A stretch of 64,000 bases of DNA from Symsagittifera roscoffensis (Eukaryota > Xenacoelomorpha > Acoela > Convolutidae): the NCBI RefSeq assembly GCF_963678635.1, contig NC_087071.1:26089378-26153377 (forward strand). Direction: 5' to 3'. The position numbers and the translations under genes were made by a program. Within the stretch, counting starts at the first letter, position 1, and each line of letters starts with the position of its first letter. Shown in pieces: positions 28,584 to 40,635 of this stretch. The notes below the pieces were generated by a model. That model made no database searches. It had not been told where the DNA came from and saw only the letters and a program-made list of their open reading frames with translations.

Positions 28584-29863
28584 TGAGGAAGGGCGAGGTA
28601 GGGTAGGGTACGCTAGGCTTAGTGAACGTCATATCGCTTCGTTCCCGAGATATTGGACAGCTAATTATGACTACCTCAAGGAAAGTTTAAAGTGGGGTCA
28701 TTGTGTGGTATTTTGTTAAAGCCCTTTTGTTAGCAATTCGAATTCTAAAAAATTGCTTGTATCCACATTTTAAAAACATCGTTGAAATTTGTTGATAGAA
28801 AAATGGAAAAGGAGGTTTGTTTTAATTGCGATTTTTAAAAAACGTTGCTATTTTTGATTTTTTTTATCACTGGTCGAAAAATTATGATCTACTTGCACAG
28901 GAATCGCCTATCCTTGTTTTTTTTTGTGAAATAAAAGGTTTTACAATTAGAAATGGCAAGTTTTAGTATTTTTTTATGGAGTTGAAACGGTGGGATCCGA
29001 TGAGAAAGATGGAGAGTTCTCCCACTCTAAGATTTGACTCTCTGGAACTAAGTAATGCTCGAAATTAAAAGATTTCATGAAAAATTGGGTACCTACTTGA
29101 GATAATGGTTGTCTGAGAAATATTTTTGTTTCCGTTATACAAACAGCAAAGTTGTTCCAAAGTGAGCCAATTATACGGGTGTGTCGATTTTGCCTGTTAA
29201 CATAAAATCGAAGCATTTTCTGTTATATGATCGATAAAATAAAACATCTTACTTCAAATGAATTTGCCTTGCTCTCTTTTGTCATCATGTATGTGTGTGC
29301 AATAGTATGAAAATTACAATCTCATTATTTCTTTTAGTAGACTAGTTGAAGTCCTACTCGCAGCTAATGTTAATTGCATTAACTTTATTGTGATTCAGTG
29401 ATATAATCTTGACTGGTTCATGAAGTCAATTTCTTTTTGGCGCGGATTTTTACTTTTTGTATCGATTACAGGAATGAGATGCGTACGTAAATAGGGGGCA
29501 AAAAATAGGCAGCGGAATCTTTTTTTTTTGGAACATTTTTAAAAAAGAATTGGTCTTACTGATTATCTAATGTGTCGAAACCGAAATAAACCAAGATTTG
29601 CTGGCTAATCGGTGCACGTGAAAATTGCTGCTCTCAAACATCTCGCTCGAAAATAATTTAAAAAATTAACCATTCAAGTAATTTCGGAAGGTAAGTTTAA
29701 CTAACTGATCTAGTTTATGTTATGAAAAATGAGATAGTGTTTAAAGTGATTGATTTTGTTGATGTTACTATTTTGATTTAAAGTTCTGTAGAAATGATAT
29801 TTGGCGAAGTAAATACATTTTGTTCTTTGAGTTTTTTTGAGACCCACAGCCAAGACTTCTAAC

Positions 29864-30278
29864 CAGTGGCGGGTCTAAGATTTTCTCGAGGGGGGAGGGA
29901 CGGGTCAAAATTTAAAAAAAAGTGTGTCGACCTTTTTTATAGGTCGACTAAAATTAGTTTTCGAGCGGTCACAGAACACTAAAAAGACCCTATTTGGGGT
30001 AAAAAAATTGTGTGCAGCAGGCAAATTTTTGCAAAAATTTGTCAAAAAAGCAGTTTTTGGGCACTTTTTGGAAAATTTTGACAAAAATTTTGTGGTTTTT
30101 GTGGCGCGGGCTCCTCAAAATTAGACTATATTCACGCCAAAGGACCTTTAGAAACATCGTGGAGTCGGTCGGTCAAAATGGGTTTTGGTACTAAATCCTG
30201 TGGGTCGGCAGGGGGTTGAATCCCTGAGCCTGAGAGGAGCGTCCGTCAAACACCCCTCTTCACCTAAATCCGCTCCTG
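29864..30278. mobile_element. hAT-type MITE, 415 bp, with 8-bp target duplication
   Basis: It begins CAGTGGCGGGTCTAAGAT and ends with the inverted CACCTAAATCCGCTCCTG (complement CAGGAGCGGATTTAGGTG), a terminal inverted repeat of about 18 bases. Flanks CTTCTAAC (29856-29863) and CTTCCAAC (30279-30286) are an 8-bp target-site duplication with one mismatch. The size and duplication fit a nonautonomous hAT element. It has no transposase frame. Confidence 0.8.
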
Positions 30279-30289
30279 CTTCCAACGCG

Positions 30290-32690
30290 GTATTTTGACT
30301 TCTCACGCCTCTTATAAGCAAGCTAAAGTGTTTGTCTTTATTTCAATCTTGAATATTTTTCTCGCTCATACTACTTGGGATTTTGGTTTCTTCAATCACT
30401 TTTTGCACCAAATTGAAGGCAAACTACGCTGCTCTCCCTTCAAGAAAGTACAAAAAGTGAAAAAAAAAACGTGATTGGCATTTCGTTTCTATCACATTTC
30501 GGTTCTTTGAGTTAATTAACACTTTTCCAACTGTGTCCAATTTTCTTAGGATTTTGATTTGTCAATGCACGACGTTAACAAACTGACTCAGTTAATGTGG
30601 TTTATTTGTTTGCCTTCAAGAAAAAGTGGAGAAGTTATCAGTTATCCAGGCTCAATTTATTTTTTTGCGGTTTGACCTTCGGATTTTTTTTTCGAGTATA
30701 CTTCAAACTCAATCAATTGTTCAGTGAAAGGCAAATTACGCGCCAATAAACTTGCCAACAGCGCGGGAAATTGCTATTGAATTTTAGTTTTAAAAGTGGA
30801 TTTTAATTTGAATATTGCCCAGCGGAATAGTAAAATGCTATAGATCCATTTTTCTCAAATCGAGTTAGTTTTTATCAAGAAAGTGTCTGTCACAAATTTT
30901 TATTGAAATTGAACGAGCTTTAACAAGTGTATTTCTCTTTGAAAGTAGAAGAAGTCAGAAATAAAATCATGTTTCCTATTTCTTTGAGGTATGTTGTCGA
31001 TGTTTAAGTTTCTAAGCTTATTTTTAGCCTTTTACAAATGCTCGCTATTGCTCTCCCTTATTTTTCCGGATTTGGTTGATTTTGTTGTTTGTTTTTGAGT
31101 AAGGTGATGGTTAGTCTTATGAAAACAACTAATGACCGAAAATAGTTTTAAAAATTCCTGTGGTACTGTTTGTCAGTATACCCAGTAACACTCGCCATAA
31201 CTCCAAGGAGTTTTAATCCCATTTTTGTTTGATTTTTTTGATACGGCGAAGTTTTCGTTGGAGAAACTACACAAATTGACAACAATTTTTTGCTTACCTA
31301 ACTCAAAAATTATAAAAAACAAAGAAGCTTTTTAAGAATTAAAAAAAATGAAAAACGTTTTTTTTTCGAAAAGTAGACGGCTGGAGTAATAATTAGTGTT
31401 TTCGTACCCTATAACTAGCATGCTAGCATAAAGGGAAGGAAGAGTTTGGAATGGAAGGAAAAATGTATGCGGGAATATAGAAAGTATCGAATATATATCT
31501 GAGTAGTTGAATTCCTGATGCTGAAATTCTCACAAAATATTATATTTCTCTGAAGTCTCTCTTTTTCAGGATCTTAGTACGCCGAGGTTAACTTTGCAGC
31601 TTTTAGGCTCTTAACTTCCAAATTGGACATTTAATTGAAGTATTTTTGAACATGGATCAGCGATTTGGTGATTTCAATCAGTGGTGTCGAAAGAATGATC
31701 TGAAAGCTTTTGGTGTTCATTGTCTTTAATGTTATGATGAATATTCGCCTATTGACAAAAGAGGGCTTGAAAATACTAAATTGTTTTTTCTCCATAATCT
31801 CTTTGCAAATGTTAACGGAAATTTTCCCGAGTATTTCGTATACCAAAAGGTCAAAAAAGTCGGTTATGATCAATCATTTTTAAATATTTGAGCTGTACAA
31901 TTATGGGTGATTTTACGAATTTTACGATAACTTAGAAAAAAGTACAGTTTAAATATGTACCCTTAGTTGCTTGCTAACGGGGTTTTAGTTTAGGATTCCA
32001 GTTTACATGCCAATATTTCAATTTCCGAAGCTCGTAGTTGAAAAGATAGGGAAAGTTTAAAGTCTTTAAACAAATTTTTTTAAAAATTGTTTTGTCTTGG
32101 TTATTTTTTTTGTCAAATTGAGGATACATGATATTGGCTGGAGTAAGCGTATTCTATGTAAACTTGTTAATCTTCTATCACGGGTGCACCAAAAGAGTTT
32201 TGCGTTTTTTGTTGATTCAAAAAATTTTATTTCATTTTCCCTTAATAAAAGAAATACATACATCGCAAGGGTAGGATGTTGTGGGCCATATGGCACCGTT
32301 GTCTGTCCTCCCCGAGTTTTATTTTTAATGACTATCAACGATGAGTTGTTCAATATATGTTATGATTGACCGGTGAACTTTTTTCTTTCTTTTTATCTGC
32401 GCATACAGTATTTTATAACCACAGTTGACCTCAAAAACCTATTGGTTTTGAGGATTGGATAAAAAAACTATCGCATTGAGTTGGGTTTTCGCGCGATTTT
32501 GAGTACCTCAAAGATAGCTTATAGAGTTCGACGACTGTTTTCATCATTCTAATAAAACCTGTGCAATGATGTTTCAGATTTCCAAAAATTATTCAAAAAA
32601 AATTTGAGTATCTTTTGTTGTTTTAAGAAGACTAAATGTTTCCCCCGTAAATAACTTTTTTTATTAATCTGTAAGAATTCGAGCTTGCTT
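30290..32690. other. Long AT-rich intergenic stretch, no gene seen
   Basis: Only short frames in both strands with no motif or splice support. T-runs and TTTTTCGCGGTTTGA-like phrases (30660) recur further on at 33120 and 33237. Confidence 0.45.
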
Positions 32691-32727
32691 AATTCAGAAC
32701 TTCAACACCTTCGAGGCCCCTTCTAAC

Positions 32728-32800
32728 TTGGTACAGTGGCAACAGGCGTGTGTTGTTTTTGTAGGATTGGGGTTTGAATCCAGGCCGACCTTTTTTTTTT
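32728..32800 (+). mobile_element. Small tRNA-like SINE head remnant
   Basis: GGTACAGTGGCAACAGGCG resembles a box A, and GGGGTTTGAATCCAGG (32768-32783) is a clear box-B match, followed by a T run. It lacks the body shared by the SINEs at 20931 and 21396. Confidence 0.35.
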
Positions 32801-33074
32801 CGGTGCGTATTGATTTTTTCTGCTAAGATTTGAATCGTCGTATCATTTGTCAGCTTTTTCTTTTTGTCGACCTGATTTCCAATGTATGGAAATATTTTCT
32901 GGTCTGAAAATTTCCATTATAATTGAAAGTCGTTTTTGTTACTCGTAAATTTACGAATTCTGACTTCGAATACATTGTTTTTTTTTTACTGAAAAGATTT
33001 CGAGTAATGTTTTATTGGCTTAGCCACCTTTAATATGGTTGTTTGAAGCGTAATATAATTTTATATAACGGTGC

Positions 33075-33268
33075 TTTTTTCAGGAAAAAGTCTCAAAATT
33101 TGTTCACACTAAATTTTGATTTTTCGCGGTTTGACTTTTGATTTTTTTCTAAAAGCTTTTGATTTTTTTCTCTTATATCGGTCTTGATGGTTTTTTCAGG
33201 AAAAAGTCTCAAAATTTGTTCACACTAAAATTTGATTTTTCGCGGTTTGATTTTTGATTTTTTTCTAA
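33075..33268 (+). repeat. Direct repeat pair of about 80 bp
   Basis: TTTTTTCAGGAAAAAGTCTC, AAAATTTGTTCACACTAAA and TTTGATTTTTCGCGGTTTGA occur in order at 33075-33150 and again at 33191-33262, nearly identical, separated by about 40 bases. Confidence 0.85.
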
Positions 33269-33606
33269 GTTCTTTTCATTTATCCTGTTACAAGGAAGAT
33301 AATCTCCACTCTCGAACTGCGAAAGTGTAAATGTCACAACAAAAGTGGAAATAGAATTTAATTACCAGATTTGCCTTGATCACTTTTTCAAATTGGGTTA
33401 GTATTATCAAAAAAGCACCAGTCATTATTTTTTTTTGAAATTCAAAGAGCTTTAAAGTCCTTTATTTTTCGTTTAAAATTCGAAACCTGTTTTTTACAAT
33501 AAATAAGTCAAGTTAGTTGGTTTATCTGTTTCCTTCCGATTATTACTCGTTTCCAATTGTCAGTTGGCTTTGTTATTGATAAGCTGATTTTCTTGTTCTA
33601 GAAAAT

Positions 33607-34473
33607 ATGTCAAAAGTTAGTTCAACTCACAGTGCTAGCTTGTACGGCATACTGAACATTTCGGGACGAGGAAAGCTTCAACTTATCAGTTTTGATTCAA
33701 AGATACCAATCAAAGTTCTTTTTGCCTCAATTGTGCGAACCTTGAATGATCATGCCAATTTTTATGCACTTCATGATTTAAAAATACATTCTAAAATCGA
33801 AGAAAAGTATCTTAAAAATAAAGTTAAATATATTAGAAAATGGAACGAAATAGAATTGGGATCTTTGGTTTTGGAGAACAACTGTTCTTCGTTGATTCTT
33901 TGCGAGGCAACTTCTATTTTACTTGACTTGTCAATTGATTCGCTACTCAGCTCTATCGAAAGACTACCCTGTAACTGTATTTTACTTGTGAATAAGGATT
34001 CAATTTCCAAGAAATGTTTTGAACGATTAAATTACAATTCCAGCCAAGCATGTGAATTAAAAGCAACTAGTTTTGGGAGCTTTACAAATATTGACTTACG
34101 CAGTTCAAAGACAAATAAACCGAGTAGTGATTTCTTCAAATTGAATATAGATACGAAATCGTTTCAAATTGGTATCCAAAAAATTTCAAATGAGCAATCG
34201 AAGTTGGATTTTGGCGGAACCATGTCAACTTCAGCAAAAGGAGATGACATGGAAAAACTTACAAGTTTCAATTTGAAATTGACGGAAAATGAGGAAATGC
34301 ATAGAGCTGCCAATGTGAAATTGCCGTACGTAAAAAAGCATCAGAAGGTTCAAATTGGCGTTGGTGGTGATGGAAGTATCGCCGTTTCTACAGAGAAAGG
34401 TCAAATATTTTACGAGCCAGACAAAGAAGATGATTTTGATTATGAAGATCCAGATGACGACCTTGACATTTGA
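33607..34473 (+). CDS. ELP5: Elongator complex protein 5
   Basis: A single 288-residue open frame. ELP5 is the Elongator subunit that joins ELP4 and ELP6 in the RecA-like ring supporting tRNA wobble-uridine modification. The C-terminus is diagnostic: TSFNLKLTENEEMHRAANVK with LPYVKKHQKVQ, then GQIFYEPDKEDDFDYEDPDD and DLDI, the acidic ending seen across animal ELP5. The N-terminal half has the expected hydrophobic strands (LILCEATSILLDLSIDSLLS, NCILLVNKDS). A Walker motif is absent, as usual in ELP5. Length is close to other animal ELP5 (about 300). The start Met (33607) sits six bases after a strong acceptor-like TTTCTTGTTCTAG, so a 5' noncoding exon or spliced leader is likely. It is 357 bases upstream of the first TEDC1 start in the same orientation. 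Confidence 0.88.
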   Translation: MSKVSSTHSASLYGILNISGRGKLQLISFDSKIPIKVLFASIVRTLNDHANFYALHDLKIHSKIEEKYLKNKVKYIRKWNEIELGSLVLENNCSSLILCEATSILLDLSIDSLLSSIERLPCNCILLVNKDSISKKCFERLNYNSSQACELKATSFGSFTNIDLRSSKTNKPSSDFFKLNIDTKSFQIGIQKISNEQSKLDFGGTMSTSAKGDDMEKLTSFNLKLTENEEMHRAANVKLPYVKKHQKVQIGVGGDGSIAVSTEKGQIFYEPDKEDDFDYEDPDDDLDI

Positions 34474-34515
34474 TGTTATGTTTTATTATCTTGACATTTT
34501 AGTATATATTTCTTT

Positions 34516-36382
34516 GGTCGGCAATAATTATGAATTATGAAGAATAATTTGTTAATGGAAAAAAATGAAAATGTTTCCATTTGTCCAGTTTTCTAAATGG
34601 TTTTCATAATCCAGATAACAGTCAAGTTATCAAATATAAGTGCAAGAAATACGTCTTTATCTATCAAAGAATAACAGGAAAGGTTAGTAAAAAAAGTAAG
34701 CTTTTTCACTTGGGATTAGCTAGAGTAACCAAATCTGTAACTATTTTCTTACGAGAAGATGTATATAACGAAAACACTTCTTTCGATTCTATTTTGATTA
34801 GTTGTAAATATCTATTTCAGTGCATTTGAATGGATAAAGTAGCGCTCAAGTCGAAACAAGAAGTGAAACTGTGCTTAAAATCCCTTTCGCAGTTGTTAGA
34901 AGCACTCTTTCAAATCAATATTTCCCCCGAAGTTTTACGAAGAGCCAAATTCAATGAGTTGACACCCGATGAATATGCTTGCTTTGAAAATGCTTTCAAG
35001 AAGATATTTTCTACTTTGAATTTAGACGCTTTGTTTTACGGAAGTGTTGTACCACAACTAAAAACTGAGTCACAACATAATGGTGGTAGAAAACTGTTAA
35101 TTGCATTTGGTTATTTCATCGGTGCCAAAAATATGCTGAAAAATGCGGTAGAAGTTAGAATAAAAGATCTGGTTGATTTTTCAGTTTCGAACAAATTGCT
35201 TAATGAAATTTCTGAGCTTATAGAAAAAGTTGTAAAAAAAGACACTGATTTACTGACAGATAATTTACTTCTATTTTACTCAGCTGTTAAAAGTCAGATC
35301 AGGCTATTAAGTAATGATAGTCAATCTTTGTTAACTAAATGGGTTAAAGTGCAAAATTCTCATGGGGATCTACCTCTGGTTTTGTTAGCTCATTTAACCA
35401 GTAAAAGTTCGATTCGAAGTTATGAAAATGATGGACAAGTATCAAAATACGAAGTTGTTAAACTTACTGATAGTTTTGTTTTGTGGCAAAAACAATTACC
35501 GTGTTTTAATTCTTGGATTCAGTCAGTAATTGAATTAGAAATAAATGCAGACCAATCGACGAGAATTCCATTTATTGACTCTGAATTTATGTTGGAAAAT
35601 TATTTGAAGTATTTGCATGCCCGAATAGAAGCGCTTGAACATCTTGTGAAGAATTACCCAAAGGACGTGATAGAATTACCCGGCTTGCATTGCGGGACTA
35701 TCGTAGCCGAAAGGAAGCAAGACTGCCTATTAGAGGAAAGAATTAAGTTTCAACAACTGCAGAACAAAAAGAAGTTGCAAAAGTTGTTGAATAAGTTGGA
35801 CAGAAAAATAATTTTGGTTGATGATCAGAGAAAATGAACGTGAATTCAAGAAACTACTGGAAAAATCAATAATTTCGAAAATATTCAATAAGTTACCAAT
35901 ATCAGAAAATTTTCTCTTGAAAACAGTACTTATCTGTGAATGCAATCAAAAAATCTTAGCGGAGGTACTGAAGAATTGGCTGAATCTTGATTCCATTCGA
36001 TGGTCAGACCGCAGGAAGTTGAAGTTTCCAGTTCGATGGATGTATTCAAAAGATAGATCATCAAAATTACTCTGAGATGTTCAGTCCATGCGCCTGCCAC
36101 TTAGCAACGGGCTTTAGCGGGTCGGTAAAAATTAGGCTTCACAATTTATTCTACCAAACTGAAAATGAACTGAAAAACTGACGTTAACTCCAAACTTATT
36201 CGTGATTTTGTTAAAATTGTTGTAAAAATTTCTAGTTATTTCAAGGACACCAGATTTGTTAAAATGCCGATTAAAAATACAGGATGAATAAAGTTTCGCC
36301 AGCTTTGTTTTTAACAGAAGGAAAATTTTGAATTGAAAAGGCACTGATAGGGCTCGGAGTGGCCAACTTTTTTTTCATTAAT
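34516..36382 (+). repeat. Tandem duplication unit 1 (1,867 bp) carrying TEDC1
   Basis: Starts at GGTCGGCAATAATTATG (34516) and ends at TTTTTTTTCATTAAT (36382). The next unit follows with no gap. I found three differences over the full length: 34652 C/T, 34674 A/G, 35909 A/G (unit 1/unit 2), all transitions. Confidence 0.95.
34830..36075 (+). CDS. TEDC1: Tubulin epsilon and delta complex protein 1, copy 1
   Basis: The main exon from ATG 34830 reads 335 codons. TEDC1 partners TEDC2 and delta/epsilon-tubulin in building stable triplet microtubules of centrioles. Family-like text in order: EVLRRAKFNELTPDEY (residues about 33-48), GGRKLLIAFGYFIGAKNML (about 89-107), a long helix with LLTDNLLLFYSAVKSQIRLL, then LPCFNSWIQSVIELE (the W..W..vL motif), and a C-terminal coiled coil (LLEERIKFQQLQNKKKLQKL). 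The frame closes at 35837, but another coding-like frame (ENEREFKKLLEKSIISKIFN ... to 36075) continues the coiled coil. A 46- or 55-base intron ending GATGATCAG (35831) would join them in phase. The upstream acceptor CTATTTCAG (34820) implies a 5' leader exon. Identification is by pattern. Confidence 0.7.
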
Positions 36383-38249
36383 GGTCGGCAATAATTATGA
36401 ATTATGAAGAATAATTTGTTAATGGAAAAAAATGAAAATGTTTCCATTTGTCCAGTTTTCTAAATGGTTTTCATAATCCAGATAACAGTCAAGTTATCAA
36501 ATATAAGTGCAAGAAATATGTCTTTATCTATCAAAGAATAGCAGGAAAGGTTAGTAAAAAAAGTAAGCTTTTTCACTTGGGATTAGCTAGAGTAACCAAA
36601 TCTGTAACTATTTTCTTACGAGAAGATGTATATAACGAAAACACTTCTTTCGATTCTATTTTGATTAGTTGTAAATATCTATTTCAGTGCATTTGAATGG
36701 ATAAAGTAGCGCTCAAGTCGAAACAAGAAGTGAAACTGTGCTTAAAATCCCTTTCGCAGTTGTTAGAAGCACTCTTTCAAATCAATATTTCCCCCGAAGT
36801 TTTACGAAGAGCCAAATTCAATGAGTTGACACCCGATGAATATGCTTGCTTTGAAAATGCTTTCAAGAAGATATTTTCTACTTTGAATTTAGACGCTTTG
36901 TTTTACGGAAGTGTTGTACCACAACTAAAAACTGAGTCACAACATAATGGTGGTAGAAAACTGTTAATTGCATTTGGTTATTTCATCGGTGCCAAAAATA
37001 TGCTGAAAAATGCGGTAGAAGTTAGAATAAAAGATCTGGTTGATTTTTCAGTTTCGAACAAATTGCTTAATGAAATTTCTGAGCTTATAGAAAAAGTTGT
37101 AAAAAAAGACACTGATTTACTGACAGATAATTTACTTCTATTTTACTCAGCTGTTAAAAGTCAGATCAGGCTATTAAGTAATGATAGTCAATCTTTGTTA
37201 ACTAAATGGGTTAAAGTGCAAAATTCTCATGGGGATCTACCTCTGGTTTTGTTAGCTCATTTAACCAGTAAAAGTTCGATTCGAAGTTATGAAAATGATG
37301 GACAAGTATCAAAATACGAAGTTGTTAAACTTACTGATAGTTTTGTTTTGTGGCAAAAACAATTACCGTGTTTTAATTCTTGGATTCAGTCAGTAATTGA
37401 ATTAGAAATAAATGCAGACCAATCGACGAGAATTCCATTTATTGACTCTGAATTTATGTTGGAAAATTATTTGAAGTATTTGCATGCCCGAATAGAAGCG
37501 CTTGAACATCTTGTGAAGAATTACCCAAAGGACGTGATAGAATTACCCGGCTTGCATTGCGGGACTATCGTAGCCGAAAGGAAGCAAGACTGCCTATTAG
37601 AGGAAAGAATTAAGTTTCAACAACTGCAGAACAAAAAGAAGTTGCAAAAGTTGTTGAATAAGTTGGACAGAAAAATAATTTTGGTTGATGATCAGAGAAA
37701 ATGAACGTGAATTCAAGAAACTACTGGAAAAATCAATAATTTCGAAAATATTCAATAAGTTACCAATATCAGAAAGTTTTCTCTTGAAAACAGTACTTAT
37801 CTGTGAATGCAATCAAAAAATCTTAGCGGAGGTACTGAAGAATTGGCTGAATCTTGATTCCATTCGATGGTCAGACCGCAGGAAGTTGAAGTTTCCAGTT
37901 CGATGGATGTATTCAAAAGATAGATCATCAAAATTACTCTGAGATGTTCAGTCCATGCGCCTGCCACTTAGCAACGGGCTTTAGCGGGTCGGTAAAAATT
38001 AGGCTTCACAATTTATTCTACCAAACTGAAAATGAACTGAAAAACTGACGTTAACTCCAAACTTATTCGTGATTTTGTTAAAATTGTTGTAAAAATTTCT
38101 AGTTATTTCAAGGACACCAGATTTGTTAAAATGCCGATTAAAAATACAGGATGAATAAAGTTTCGCCAGCTTTGTTTTTAACAGAAGGAAAATTTTGAAT
38201 TGAAAAGGCACTGATAGGGCTCGGAGTGGCCAACTTTTTTTTCATTAAT
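36383..38249 (+). repeat. Tandem duplication unit 2 (1,867 bp) carrying TEDC1
   Basis: This is the second copy, base for base offset by 1,867 from unit 1. It ends at 38249, where a MITE-like inverted repeat starts (CGGTTAGCC). Confidence 0.95.
36697..37942 (+). CDS. TEDC1: Tubulin epsilon and delta complex protein 1, copy 2
   Basis: The main 335-codon frame (36697-37704) is identical in protein to copy 1. In the downstream exon-like frame (37685-37942) one residue differs (SENF in copy 1, SESF here). The other two unit differences lie upstream of the ATG. Splice sites, leader acceptor and 3' flank are all duplicated, so both copies could be expressed if the promoter lies within the unit; ELP5 is not part of the duplicated unit. 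Either a very young duplication, a gene-conversion pair, or two haplotypes joined by the assembler. Confidence 0.68.
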
Positions 38250-38555
38250 CGGTTAGCCGATGCTAATTAACCGGTTAATTTTTGGAGAAAGCAAAGATTC
38301 TTGAAGAAAGAATTTGTTTTGTTTGGTATTCCAAAGAATACATAATATAGCTTCAGCCGTTTCCGTTTTCAGAGACTTTCGTTTGTCACAATATGTTTCC
38401 GAAATCACTGAGCAGTCGTTCACAGAACTCGTGGTCTGAAACGTAAAATGCATATGTTTTGCTGACATGTCCGTTTGTGCTTAAGAAAAAAAAACAAGCA
38501 AAAAAATTATCAGATAATAATTGATTAACCGTTTAACTTAGCATTAACTGCGCTA
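38250..38555. mobile_element. MITE-like inverted-repeat element, about 305 bp
   Basis: The left end reads CGGTTAGCCGATGCTAATTA, then ACCGGTTAATT. The right end (about 38520-38552) is its imperfect inverse (GATTAACCGTTTAACTTAGC, then ATTAACTG). It starts at the exact 3' breakpoint of the TEDC1 duplication. No transposase frame. Confidence 0.5.
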
Positions 38556-40635
38556 GGGCCTAAGCACTGACGTTTTCGATAAATTTTAAAAAAAGAAACA
38601 ATTTTGAAACTTTATTAACTACCATTTTCTGCTAGAATAAATAACACTTTTTTAAGTACAAATTGTAGTCTTTTTTTAAAACAAAATGTTAAAATGATTT
38701 AGGTTTTAGCCAATTTTTGTTGAATAATCTAGCGCTCCGAAATGCAGCTTGACAGTTTTTTTTAAATATCAATTATTGACAACAGCATACTTGATAACAA
38801 ATAACCAGAGTGAAAGTTTGAAGTGTTCGATTGTGAGCAAAAAACTCAATTTCGGTTTTGAAAACCATCCAAAAACCTAAAGAATTTGTACAAAAAAAAG
38901 ATTTTTAGAACAGAACTTATGTACTTGTATTAAATTTTTCTGGTATAATCTAAAAAATTACCCCAAAAATGTACAAAGTTCATTTTTCATCGGCAACCCA
39001 AGGGGAAGGGGTTTAGTTCCACTTGCTATACTTTGCGCATTTCTTGTCAGCACTATTTTTATAAGAGACCGTCATGTGAAATATATTATTTAATTCGTGA
39101 AGCATCTTTCTTGGTCATTCAACCTATGTTTATAAGACCGTTTTATACATTAGCGTTTTTCTTGTACTATTTTTAATAGCTTTTAAAAAACCAGTTGTTT
39201 CGGTTGATTTATTGCAAAGTACTGCTCATTGCTTTTCTTCGCCGGCAGCCGATTTGTCTTCCGAATCTGAATCACGACAACCACCAATTTGAGCAGGCCT
39301 CTTTTTGTGTATACTTTTGAATGCAGTGTTTCTAAATTAAATGTTGTAAGGTAATAAATTAAAAGCTGATAGAAGAAAAAAACTAAAATTAGAACGCTTT
39401 AAAAAACTACGCAAAATGCCCAATACTGAGTTATATCAATATTCCGATGATTGTTGTAAAATTTTTGATACTCAATTTTTCTTCCGAACTGGTGGTTCCA
39501 CTGCTTATTCTTTTTCTGGGAGATAAATGTTGCCTCGCCTGCCGGCAACGAGTACGGGTCGTCCTGAGCGAGACACTTCAGCTTTTGATGCAAATTCGAA
39601 TGTACCATAAATATAAATGTAGTTTGGTTAACAGGCATAATTATAATTTTTGAGTAAAAAACGAGCGCCACTTGACCATTTGTTAAACGTTGCTCAATGT
39701 CAAATTAGGTTAAAAGTGTTCTAAGAAACATGGTAGAAAATAAAACTATGGTGAGACTGTTGAGAGATCGGGAAAGTGCATATAAAAATTCCAGCAGGAT
39801 ATGAAAGCATAGAAAATGAAAATGCAAAAGAAATTGCGAAATGAGTTTGAGTTTTGAGAACCATTTCAGAGGCATTTGAGCTCTTTCACTTGTTCCCTTC
39901 TGTTGAGTATTACAACGCTATCTGGTCATTCATTATTCTCGTCATGAAAGAATCAGCCTCGATTACAGTATTCCCCGCTGCAGCATATCTGGAACATTAT
40001 ATTTTCACAACAAACAACAGGCATCGTTTGGTAGGGGAATTTCAAACAAAAGTTTCTGGAAAAATTTCTACTGGTTTACATCAATTAAAATTAAGAAGAA
40101 TTTTGAGAATCGTCTCTAAAAAATTAAATTGTGTTTGCATGTTCATGTTTGTTTTGACTACAATATCCACTTTGCGCTAAAACTTAACTTGACGAATAAA
40201 AGCGTTAAAAGAGGTATATTGTAACTTCCACAGTTCCACTCACAAACACATGACTGAACAATAACTTCCGTTGAAATAGGTTGAAATAACTGAGAGAACC
40301 AGGACTAAGAAAACTACTTGAACATGACTACCTCCACGATGTGTGAGCCGATCAGAGTCACCGAGCCAAAGAGGAGTCCACTGCCTTCTACTTTACGGGA
40401 CTCGACTCACATAAGTAGAACACCAACAAAAAAAACGAACGCTCTATCTTAAAAACTTACTTAACGTTAAACAAGTTTTAACAACGGTAAAACAAAAAAC
40501 ATTGGAGGTCATTTCAACACCTGACTTAACGTTAAACAAGGATTAACAACGGTAAAACAAAAAATTTCCTGAGGTTAACTCACTTGGCTACTAGTCAGAG
40601 AATCGGTGCCATCATTGCTTTCGTCAGCAGCAGCC

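Noticed and set aside
32066-32369. Overlapping 90-95 codon frames on both strands
   Set aside because: No motif, no splice support and no second copy; chance frames in AT-rich spacer are likely.
34581-34829. 82-codon frame upstream of TEDC1 copy 1 (and its twin at 36448-36696) as a separate gene
   Set aside because: It has no ATG (the frame opens with TTG after a stop), it contains the acceptor CTATTTCAG, and it stops immediately before the TEDC1 ATG; more likely leader or intron sequence.
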